Positions 1 through 5,123 of a stretch of 8,017 nt of DNA are shown piece by piece. The stretch lies in contig ONEU01000008.1 in assembly GCA_900316925.1 (NCBI GenBank), positions 1 through 8,017 of the forward strand, read 5' to 3'. How positions within the stretch are numbered: position 1 is the stretch's first letter; each line of letters begins with the position of its first letter. The position numbers were made by a program, and so were the translations under genes. This stretch comes from an uncultured Eubacteriales bacterium (GTDB lineage: Bacteria > Bacillota > Clostridia > Oscillospirales > Acutalibacteraceae). Below the pieces are notes generated by a model. That model made no database searches. It had not been told where the DNA came from and saw nothing but the letters and a program-made list of their open reading frames with translations.

Positions 1-446
1 CAAAGCAGACAAACTGGACCTGCGTCCAGAGTTACGGCAAGAATACAAGCGTGAAGATCACCCCGAAAGCAGCTACTACCTACACCATCAGAATCAAGAT
101 GAAAGACAGCAGCGGCACGATCGTCAATAAAGACTTCAAGGTTACCGTTCAGAAGCAAGCCAGCACTGCTCTGACCAACTCCTCCACGATTTCCGCTACC
201 CGTACCACTCCGGGTAAATCCGTTCTGGTCACCTGCGTCGGCTCCGGCGGCAAAGGCCCGTACCAGTATGCTGTCTTCTACAAGCAGACAAAGCAGACAA
301 ACTGGACTTGTGCACAGGGCTACGGCAGAAACACCACCGTAACCATCACTCCCCTGGCTGCCACTACTTACAATGTCAGAGTCAAGCTGAAGGATTCCGC
401 CGGAAATATCGTCAACAAGGATTTCAAACTGATCTCTGCAAGATAA
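1..446 (+). CDS. C-terminal part of a tandem-repeat, probably secreted protein (triple-tyrosine-like domains); 5' end outside window
   Basis: The reading frame is open from the left edge (first whole codon at 3), so the gene starts outside the window; the GTG at 51 lies inside the coding sequence and is not the start. The visible 147 residues hold the end of one repeat and one complete repeat with a 96-residue (288-bp) period. The segment beginning KQTNWTC recurs at 3 and 291, and 34 of 48 residues match in my hand alignment. Each unit has a beta-sandwich pattern (TTPGKSVLVTC, YQYAVFYKQT, ATTYNVRVKLKD, GNIVNKDFKL), resembling the Y_Y_Y / triple-tyrosine repeats of ruminococcal extracellular proteins. 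The protein ends directly after the last strand, with no sorting signal, membrane anchor or dockerin. The repeats are probably binding or spacer modules, and the enzyme or function would lie in the missing N-terminal part. The repeat is clear; the family name is a resemblance. Confidence 0.75.
   Translation, partial: KQTNWTCVQSYGKNTSVKITPKAATTYTIRIKMKDSSGTIVNKDFKVTVQKQASTALTNSSTISATRTTPGKSVLVTCVGSGGKGPYQYAVFYKQTKQTNWTCAQGYGRNTTVTITPLAATTYNVRVKLKDSAGNIVNKDFKLISAR
3..434 (+). repeat. Two copies of a 288-bp-period coding repeat
   Basis: The DNA starting at 3 (aagcagacaaactggac) recurs at 291 with several third-position and a few replacement changes. The well-matched 48 codons are 3-146 and 291-434. 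Between them lies the first half of the second domain (147-290), whose counterpart for the first copy is outside the window. The synonymous divergence suggests an old or actively maintained duplication rather than a very recent one. Confidence 0.8.
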
Positions 447-466
447 TCTCACCATTCCGCTCTATC

Positions 467-507
467 GTCTCTGTTGTCTTCCCGTCCGGAAGACAGCAGA
501 GACCTTT
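467..507 (+). terminator. Strong hairpin with short T-run after the repeat-protein gene
   Basis: Bases 467-482 pair with 488-503 over 16 positions with a single G-T wobble, closing a 5-base loop at 483-487. Only a short T-run follows (cttt at 504-507). It lies 20 bases after the stop at 446 and 23 bases before the next start at 526. It probably terminates the upstream gene, but the weak T-run means partial readthrough into the DUF3592 gene is likely. An intercistronic mRNA-stabilising hairpin is the alternative. Confidence 0.7.
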
Positions 508-525
508 GATAATCTGGGAGTTAAC

Positions 526-990
526 ATGAGAAAACGCCATAGAAACAGAAAAAGCTATCCCTGCGCCGTACCGGCCATGTTTTTGCTCGTCGGCGTGCTC
601 CTGATCGTGATCGGATCCATCGGCTTACGCAAGGTGATTGCCTTCACGGAGACCACCGCCACCATCGACTCCATCACCACGTCCAAAAGCGGCAAGAACA
701 CCAGTCACTCCGTCACCGTATCCTATACGGTCAACGGCAAGACCTACAAAGAACCGCTTGGACAATATCAACGAGATTTCCGTGAAGGGAAACGCATTGA
801 TATTTACTATAATCCTGACTATCCGCAGGAGATCTACTATCCTGATGTCAGCGGTACGGTGGTGTTGTTTGTCTTCGGCGGGATATTCCTTCTGATCAGT
901 CTGCTGGGATTCATCCTGTATTTCAGAAAACAACAACGACCGAATGACAGTCAACGTCAATTCGATCAATCCTATCCTGAAAGACAATAG
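526..990 (+). CDS. Small two-helix membrane protein, DUF3592 type
   Basis: This is a 154-residue protein with a basic N-terminus (MRKRHRNRKS), one membrane segment at about residues 14-34, and a second at about 111-133. Between them is a soluble beta-rich domain of about 75 residues. That domain reads A-T-I-D-S-I, then VTVSYTVNGKTY, then GKRIDIYYNPDYPQEIYY, which is the pattern of DUF3592 proteins, including their typical YNP-x-P-x-E motif. With the basic N-terminus inside, both ends would be cytoplasmic and the middle domain extracytoplasmic. Function is unknown for the family. The start at 526 is supported by GGGAG at 516-520 with 5-base spacing. I see no convincing promoter directly upstream, so expression may come from readthrough past the hairpin at 467-503. 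A perfect terminator follows 28 bases after the stop. The fold call is fairly secure; the role is unknown. Confidence 0.78.
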   Translation: MRKRHRNRKSYPCAVPAMFLLVGVLLIVIGSIGLRKVIAFTETTATIDSITTSKSGKNTSHSVTVSYTVNGKTYKEPLGQYQRDFREGKRIDIYYNPDYPQEIYYPDVSGTVVLFVFGGIFLLISLLGFILYFRKQQRPNDSQRQFDQSYPERQ

Positions 991-1018
991 TTTGTCTTCG
1001 TTCCGCTCCTTTAAGCCC

Positions 1019-1070
1019 AAAAAAACAGACTGTGCAGCATTTTCTGAACGCTGCACAGTCTGTTTTTCTT
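1019..1070. terminator. Bidirectional terminator, perfect 18-bp stem
   Basis: Bases 1021-1038 are the exact reverse complement of 1050-1067, around an 11-base loop (1039-1049). An A-run precedes the stem (1019-1025) and a T-run ends it (1063-1067), so each strand's transcript ends with a G+C-rich stem followed by U residues. It lies between convergent units: the DUF3592 gene ending at 990 and the minus-strand operon ending at 1135. Confidence 0.93.
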
Positions 1071-1134
1071 CGCAGATCTCATTGTAGAGGGGTTATGCCC
1101 CAGAGGGAATGATCCCCGCATCGACGGTTTTCCC

Positions 1135-1317
1135 TTATTTCTCAGCCGGTTCCCACTTGCAGCGAACAGGCGATACGATTGAGCCGTCTTTCTTCATTGC
1201 CGCAAATGCCTTGTCAACAACCTTCCTGTCCAGTCCGGTCAGCTCTGCCACCTTTCCGGCATTCAGCGGTTCCCCCGCCTTTCTCATGACTTCAAGAATG
1301 ATCTCTTTTTCTTCCAT
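1135..1317 (-). CDS. 60-residue winged-helix DNA-binding protein
   Basis: The protein starts MEEKEIILEVMRKAGEPLNA, continues KVAELTGLDRKVVDKAFAAM, and ends KKDGSIVSPVRCKWEPAEK. This is a three-helix winged-helix pattern: helix 1 (about residues 2-12), the turn-forming GEPL, helix 2 KVAELTGL, recognition helix DRKVVDKAFAAMKK, then a short wing with SIVSPVRCKWEP. Almost the whole chain is the DNA-binding domain; there is no room for a ligand or dimerisation domain. An in-frame reading 34 codons longer exists, but ATG 1317 has an AGGAGG (1326-1331) at 8-base spacing, and the longer version would overlap the upstream gene. It lies 13 bases after the flavoprotein-like gene and must be co-transcribed with it. 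It could be a local regulator or, like some clostridial paralogues, a nucleic-acid-binding accessory; its target is unknown. Confidence 0.78.
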   Translation of the reverse strand: MEEKEIILEVMRKAGEPLNAGKVAELTGLDRKVVDKAFAAMKKDGSIVSPVRCKWEPAEK

Positions 1318-1325
1318 TGTGTGTT

Positions 1326-1331
1326 CCTCCT
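1326..1331 (-). promoter_or_regulatory. Ribosome binding site of the winged-helix gene, overlapping the upstream stop
   Basis: On the minus strand the stop TGA of the flavoprotein-like gene (1333-1331) runs directly into GGAGG, giving TGAGGAGG, 8 bases before ATG 1317. This fixes the short start and suggests translational coupling of the two genes. Confidence 0.85.
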
Positions 1332-1732
1332 CAGAATGTAACGATTTCGGGCGCTTCCGTAAAAGAACTGAATACTGCCGTCGCATCTTTGAAATACAGT
1401 ACCTGGGTGTTGTCATCATCCGCGCTGTACATTGCTTTCAGTTCGGGATACTTCTCAAGCATGGCTGTCTTGACCGCTCTGCTGTCGTCATTGACCAGCA
1501 CGCCGGACACACGCAGCCATTTGCCGTCCCTGAACGCACAGAGCTCTGCCCTGGGATTAGCAGCAAGCTGTCTGGATACCTCCTTTGACTTTCCGGTCTG
1601 CAGATACAGCCTGCTGTCATACAACAGCACCGTACCAAAAGGTCTTACCCGGGGCTGATCCCCCTCCGCAGTGGCAAGATAGTACGTTTGTGCCTCGTCT
1701 AAAAACCGAACGACTTTTTCAATTCCTTCCAT
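1331..1732 (-). CDS. Pyridoxamine 5'-phosphate oxidase-like flavin-binding protein
   Basis: This 133-residue cytoplasmic protein has the split-barrel FMN-binding fold of the putative PNPOx family. Visible markers are a short N-terminal helix (VVRFLDEAQTYYLAT), the barrel strand EGDQPRVRPFGTVLL, the strand RLYLQTGKSKEVSRQLAANP with the Lys/Ser positions that usually contact FMN phosphate, and RAELCAFRDGKWLRVSG. The length matches single-domain members of about 130-150 residues. These proteins bind FMN, F420 or haem and reduce varied substrates; few are true vitamin B6 oxidases, so pdxH is not justified. An in-frame extension to 1882 has no ribosome binding site, whereas ATG 1732 has AGGAGG at 1741-1746. 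A promoter lies at 1854-1882, giving a leader of roughly 115 bases. It is the first gene of an operon with the winged-helix protein. The physiological substrate cannot be read from the sequence. Confidence 0.88.
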   Translation of the reverse strand: MEGIEKVVRFLDEAQTYYLATAEGDQPRVRPFGTVLLYDSRLYLQTGKSKEVSRQLAANPRAELCAFRDGKWLRVSGVLVNDDSRAVKTAMLEKYPELKAMYSADDDNTQVLYFKDATAVFSSFTEAPEIVTF

Positions 1733-1740
1733 GATGATAA

Positions 1741-1746
1741 CCTCCT
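1741..1746 (-). promoter_or_regulatory. Ribosome binding site of the PNPOx-like gene
   Basis: AGGAGG on the minus strand, 8 bases before ATG 1732. It decides against the longer in-frame reading to 1882. The 15-base palindrome at 1746-1760 overlaps its first base. Confidence 0.85.
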
Positions 1747-1760
1747 GAAATAGTATTTCA
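1746..1760. promoter_or_regulatory. Perfect 15-base palindrome abutting the ribosome binding site
   Basis: TGAAATA-G-TATTTCA is a perfect inverted repeat (7 bp arms, 1-base centre) in the 115-base leader of the PNPOx / winged-helix operon. It is the size and symmetry of a site for a small dimeric winged-helix protein. As RNA it could fold only as a weak 6-bp A+U hairpin. It sits about 85-100 bases after the predicted transcription start, so as an operator it would act as a roadblock rather than by blocking polymerase binding. The symmetry is observed; the operator role is inference. Confidence 0.4.
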
Positions 1761-1853
1761 AAACCGTTTTTCTTTGATCCGTCAACGGAAATTCCCGCGC
1801 TGATCTGACGCCGGAGCAATCCATCAGCAATCTGATCGTGCCCTTCACCATTG

Positions 1854-1882
1854 ATTGTAACAGACACCAGAAGCATTTGCAA
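1854..1882 (-). promoter_or_regulatory. Sigma-A type promoter for the PNPOx / winged-helix operon
   Basis: On the minus strand there is a TTGCAA (-35) at 1882-1877, a 17-base spacer, and TACAAT (-10) at 1859-1854. Initiation would fall near 1847. It lies only 48 bases beyond the stop of the LRR gene, in the gap where no terminator is visible. Confidence 0.65.
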
Positions 1883-1929
1883 TACACAGAATCCATAAAT
1901 CTCAGGCAGCGTTTTATACAGGAATGCCC

Positions 1930-3582
1930 TTAAAAATCCAACTCTGCAAGCGGGTCAAGATCAGGGAAATTCCGGTTTTTGTAGTCCATCAGACAAACCT
2001 GAATCTGCAGGTCACCGCCCTTCTGCGCATTCGCAATGGCATAATCAACAAAGTCCTGGATGTTCTGCTTCGTTACAAAGCCCTCGAAATCCAGCAATTC
2101 CTTGATAACATCGTAGTCATTGGCATCTATCAGGCTCCGGAGGATCTTGGTGAAATTTCGCTTGAGATAAGCTTTCGCTTCCGGCTGCCCGTCTTTCAGA
2201 AAAACCTGTACCACAAACTGATACTTCGTCGGCTGGTCAATTCTGGCGGAATAATCCTTGCTGTTCAGCATTGCCAGCACTTTGGACGGAGACGCCTTTT
2301 TCCAGTGGCATTGTGTCGCATCCACAGTATACCCGAAAATGGTCAGGTGCTTCAAAGCATCACAGTAATAAAACATCTGACAGAGCTCTTTCTGTTTCAC
2401 ATGATCGGGAATGACAGCATAGCGCAGATGGGTGCATCCACAGAACACTTCCGGCTCGATCTGTGTCACACTGTCAGGAATGGTGATACTTTGAAGCCCG
2501 GTACAGTACATAAACGCCCCACTTCCGATCTGCGTCACGCTGTCGGGAATGGAAACGCTTTGAAGCCCGCTGCAGTTCAAAAATGCCTCGCTTCCGATCT
2601 GCGTCACGCTGTCGGGGATGGTGACGCTTTGAAGACTTTTACAGCTTGAAAACACATTTGCTCCGATACAAGTCACGCCACGGGGGATCACGACTTTTTG
2701 CAGGCTTGCGCAGTACCGGAACGCGGAATCTCCGATACTTGTCACACCGCACGGAATTTTGATCCGCTGAAGACTGGTGCAGGCAAAAAAGGCATCCGCT
2801 CCGATCTGTGTCATCGTATCCGGGATCACAACCCGTTTCAGGCTCCCGCAGCGGCAGAAGGTCATTTCCGGAATACGGGTCATACTGTCGGGAAACGTAA
2901 GGGACTGCAAGCTTTTGCAGTTATTGAACACCTCATCCCCCATTTCTGACAGCCGGCCGGGAAGCTTCAGACTTTTCAGGCTGCCGCAGCCGTTAAACGC
3001 ATCATTGCCGATACGTTTCACTGTTTCCGGAATACAGATTTTTTTCAGCTCATAGCAGTCCACAAACGCATTATCCCCAATCCTTGTTACACCTTCCGGA
3101 ATCGTAATGCTTTTCAGTTCCGTACAGTTTGCAAACATCTGTTTCGTGATCTCGGTCATGTTCCGGGACAGGGTAACTTTCCTCAAGCTGAAACAAAATT
3201 CAAATACACTTTCTCCGAGCTGTGTCACACTGTCGGGCAACGTCAGCTCCCACAGAGTAAAGCATGATTTAAACGCACCGTTCCCGATCTGCGTCACACT
3301 GTCGGGAATACTCACGAAAGACAAATTCACGCAGCCGAAAAACGCATACTCCCCGATACTCGTAACACTCTTGGGAATCACCACACTAATCACATGGCTG
3401 CAGGACTTGAAGGCCTCTTTTCCAATTCTTGTCACCCCGTCAGGGATCACCACTTCTTCACTCAGAAAGAAGCCCTGAAAGATACTGCTGTCCTCTCCGC
3501 AATCACTTCCAAGGTCCTGAGGCTCCCTGTCAGGTTTCTCGATGTACCGTTTCAGCACACCGTTTACTATCTCAAAGCCCAT
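1930..3582 (-). CDS. Cytoplasmic BspA-type leucine-rich-repeat protein with helical C-terminal tail
   Basis: This is a 550-residue protein. Residues 1-49 form a short cap (MGFEIVNGVLKRYIEKP; SEEVVIPDG). Residues 50-394 are fifteen contiguous 23-residue LRR_5 (BspA-like) repeats of the form VTxIGxxAFxxCxxLxxVxIPDS, followed by a degenerate sixteenth repeat to about 421. The remaining 129 residues are mostly helical, with segments such as AKAYLKRNFTKILRSLIDAN and NIQDFVDYAIANAQKGG, ending DLDPLAELDF. There is no signal peptide, membrane segment or cell-wall motif, so unlike classical surface BspA proteins it should be cytoplasmic. ATG 3582 is chosen because GGGAGGAGG lies at 3586-3594; an in-frame reading back to 3711 would cross the promoter. 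LRR arrays bind proteins. Divergence from the VWA/MoxR operon suggests it serves that machine, which is inference. No terminator is visible after its stop. Confidence 0.92.
   Translation of the reverse strand: MGFEIVNGVLKRYIEKPDREPQDLGSDCGEDSSIFQGFFLSEEVVIPDGVTRIGKEAFKSCSHVISVVIPKSVTSIGEYAFFGCVNLSFVSIPDSVTQIGNGAFKSCFTLWELTLPDSVTQLGESVFEFCFSLRKVTLSRNMTEITKQMFANCTELKSITIPEGVTRIGDNAFVDCYELKKICIPETVKRIGNDAFNGCGSLKSLKLPGRLSEMGDEVFNNCKSLQSLTFPDSMTRIPEMTFCRCGSLKRVVIPDTMTQIGADAFFACTSLQRIKIPCGVTSIGDSAFRYCASLQKVVIPRGVTCIGANVFSSCKSLQSVTIPDSVTQIGSEAFLNCSGLQSVSIPDSVTQIGSGAFMYCTGLQSITIPDSVTQIEPEVFCGCTHLRYAVIPDHVKQKELCQMFYYCDALKHLTIFGYTVDATQCHWKKASPSKVLAMLNSKDYSARIDQPTKYQFVVQVFLKDGQPEAKAYLKRNFTKILRSLIDANDYDVIKELLDFEGFVTKQNIQDFVDYAIANAQKGGDLQIQVCLMDYKNRNFPDLDPLAELDF
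2401..3435 (-). repeat. Fifteen tandem 69-bp LRR-coding repeats
   Basis: These are in-register 69-bp units encoding 23 residues each. The copies nearest the 3' end of the gene are most alike: the 26 bases at 2522-2547 recur exactly at 2591-2616, 69 bases apart, and much of the rest of each unit also matches. Upstream copies are more diverged. This gradient suggests recent amplification or gene conversion near 2470-2676. Confidence 0.9.
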
Positions 3583-3636
3583 GATCCTCCTCCCTTTCTC
3601 CAGAGCTCTATACTGTCTCCCTCTCTCTTGCGTTTC

Positions 3637-3665
3637 AGTATAGCATTTGATGCCTGCGGAGTCAA
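3637..3665 (-). promoter_or_regulatory. Sigma-A type promoter for the LRR gene
   Basis: On the minus strand there is a TTGACT (-35) at 3665-3660, exactly 17 bases, then TATACT (-10) at 3642-3637. The expected start near 3630 gives a leader of about 48 bases to ATG 3582. Confidence 0.8.
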
Positions 3666-3693
3666 TGCCGGCAAGGACACCAACATCCCATGA

Positions 3694-3723
3694 GTCCAAA
3701 AAATCGTACAATGTCCAAAAAAA
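3694..3723. promoter_or_regulatory. Direct repeat GTCCAAAAAA between divergent promoters
   Basis: GTCCAAAAAA occurs at 3694-3703 and again at 3713-3722 (with one more A at 3723), a 19-base period, so both copies lie on nearly the same helix face. They sit between the two outward-facing -35 boxes (3665 and 3737). A regulator bound here could control both the LRR gene and the VWA/MoxR operon. The A-runs could alternatively act as UP-like or curved DNA. Function is inferred. Confidence 0.45.
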
Positions 3724-3736
3724 CCGTTACAGGCAA

Positions 3737-3765
3737 TTGATTTTGTCGGTTGGCGGATTTATAAT
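3737..3765 (+). promoter_or_regulatory. Sigma-A type promoter for the VWA-MoxR operon
   Basis: TTGATT (-35) at 3737-3742, 17-base spacer, perfect TATAAT (-10) at 3760-3765. Initiation near 3772 leaves a leader of about 29 bases before ATG 3801. Confidence 0.85.
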
Positions 3766-3800
3766 TAAACCATCGAAACGAAACAGAAAGAGGTGAGCAG

Positions 3801-5123
3801 ATGAACGATAGAATGAAAGAACTGGCGGAATCCGTGCTGCGTCTGTCCCGCAGTCAGCTGGTCGTTAACTTGCGCTATCTGGACACAGCCATCCATTCGC
3901 TGAATGCCCGGCCAACGGATGTGATGAAAACGATAGGCACCAACGGCCGGGCGGTATACTATTCCCCGCGGTGCATCCTGTCCATCTACAAACAGAATCA
4001 GAACTTTCCGGCAAGAAAATATCTGCACTGCGTCTTTCATTGTGTGTTCCGACACTTCTTTGTGAACCCGCAGATCGACCGACGGATATGGAACCTTGCC
4101 TGTGATTTAGCCGTGGAGAATGTCCTGTTAGAAGCAGGACTTGACTGCATAGGACTTGACAGCGACGATAAACGTCTGTCGGAGCTGCGGCACCTTAAAA
4201 ACAAGGTAAAATATTTCAGCGCCGAGCATCTCTACCGCTATCTGCTGGAAAATGACGAGAATATTGACGCCCTCGAACCGCTGTTCCGGCAGGATGAGCA
4301 TGAAGGATGGTATGCGCCGGACCTGTTTGAAGTGTCGGACAGTAACGGCAGTCCATCCGCCGATGGACTGCCAGTATGGAAGATATCAACGCTGGAGAAG
4401 CAATGGAAGGAGATCTCCGAGAAGATGCAGCTTGACCTGGAGAGCTTCTCAAAACAGCACGGCGACAAAAACGGCAGCCTGATCCAGAATCTGAAAGAGG
4501 TCAACCGTGAAAAATACGACTACACAGCCTTTCTGAAAAAATTTGCCGTATACGGCGAGGCGATGAAGATTAACGATGAGGAGTTCGACTATATTTTCTA
4601 TACCTACGGACTGAAACTGTATCAAAAAATGCCGCTGATCGAACCGCTGGAATACAAGGATGTCAAGCGGATCAAGGAGTTTGTCATCGCCATCGACACC
4701 TCCGGTTCGGTGAGCGGCGAGACCGTGCAGGCGTTTGTTCAAAAGACCTACAACATACTCAAACAGGAGGAGAGCTTTTTCTCGAAGATCAATCTGCACA
4801 TCATCCAATGCGACGCAAAAATACAGGAGCATATCAGAATCACCTCACAGGAGGAGTTTGACAGGTATCTGAAAACGATGCAGATACGGGGACTCGGGGG
4901 AACGGATTTCCGGCCGGTGTTCCGGTTGGTAGATCAGATGATAGAAAACAAAGAGTTTCGGAATCTCAAGGGGATGATCTATTTCACGGACGGCAACGGT
5001 ACATTTCCGAAGCACCAGCCTGACTATCAGACAGCCATCGTGTTCATTGACGATGAAGACAACCATTATGATGTGCCCGTGTGGGCAATCAAACTGGTAC
5101 TGAGAAAAGAGGAGATAGAATGA
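3801..5123 (+). CDS. DUF2201-type protein: degenerate metallopeptidase-like domain plus VWA domain
   Basis: This is a 440-residue cytoplasmic protein. The N-terminal region (about 1-180) resembles DUF2201_N, a putative metallopeptidase domain. Its signature HExxHxxxxH appears as H76-CVF-H80-CVFR-H85, with the catalytic Glu replaced by Cys77, followed by the usual W-N-L-A-x-D-L-A-V-E (97-106). A linker of about 180-235 includes a coiled-coil-like stretch. The VWA domain (about 290-440) keeps the full MIDAS: D299-T-S301-G-S303, T368 in GLGGTDFRP, and D397 in IYFTDGNG, so it should bind Mg2+ and contact a partner. GAGGTGA at 3790-3796 supports ATG 3801. Its stop overlaps the MoxR start (ATGA), the usual arrangement for a MoxR-VWA pair such as RavA-ViaA or CbbQ-CbbO. 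Its likely role is a substrate adaptor or scaffold for the ATPase; peptidase activity is doubtful because of the missing Glu. Confidence 0.92.
   Translation: MNDRMKELAESVLRLSRSQLVVNLRYLDTAIHSLNARPTDVMKTIGTNGRAVYYSPRCILSIYKQNQNFPARKYLHCVFHCVFRHFFVNPQIDRRIWNLACDLAVENVLLEAGLDCIGLDSDDKRLSELRHLKNKVKYFSAEHLYRYLLENDENIDALEPLFRQDEHEGWYAPDLFEVSDSNGSPSADGLPVWKISTLEKQWKEISEKMQLDLESFSKQHGDKNGSLIQNLKEVNREKYDYTAFLKKFAVYGEAMKINDEEFDYIFYTYGLKLYQKMPLIEPLEYKDVKRIKEFVIAIDTSGSVSGETVQAFVQKTYNILKQEESFFSKINLHIIQCDAKIQEHIRITSQEEFDRYLKTMQIRGLGGTDFRPVFRLVDQMIENKEFRNLKGMIYFTDGNGTFPKHQPDYQTAIVFIDDEDNHYDVPVWAIKLVLRKEEIE
4347..4372. repeat. Perfect 11-bp inverted repeat inside the VWA gene
   Basis: GGCAGTCCATC (4347-4357) and its exact complement GATGGACTGCC (4362-4372) flank a 4-base loop, CGCC. 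It encodes GSPSADGLP (residues 183-191), a low-complexity linker between the metallopeptidase-like and VWA regions. The RNA would form a stable tight hairpin in mid-gene. It could be a small inserted palindromic element, a translational pause site, or chance. Confidence 0.6.

Noticed and set aside
505..512. TTTGATAAT as a -10 box for the DUF3592 gene
   Set aside because: No acceptable -35 hexamer lies 16-18 bases upstream; that region is the hairpin arm and loop.
1733..1882. A 50-residue N-terminal extension of the PNPOx-like protein
   Set aside because: The internal ATG 1732 has a canonical AGGAGG at 8-base spacing and starts exactly where the family fold begins. The extension also overlaps the predicted promoter.
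1924..2649. A 241-codon open frame on the plus strand opposite the LRR gene
   Set aside because: It mirrors the 69-bp repeats, giving a meaningless repeated peptide. The minus-strand frame is a textbook LRR array.
2401..3435. Regularly spaced repeats as a possible CRISPR array
   Set aside because: The 69-bp period is an exact multiple of three, has no unique spacers and encodes 23-residue leucine-rich repeats throughout.
3583..3711. A 43-residue N-terminal extension of the LRR protein
   Set aside because: It would run through the -10 and -35 boxes at 3637-3665, while ATG 3582 is directly preceded by GGGAGGAGG.
3801..5123. Calling the VWA protein an active metalloprotease
   Set aside because: The glutamate needed in HExxH is replaced by cysteine, so only the fold resemblance is supported.
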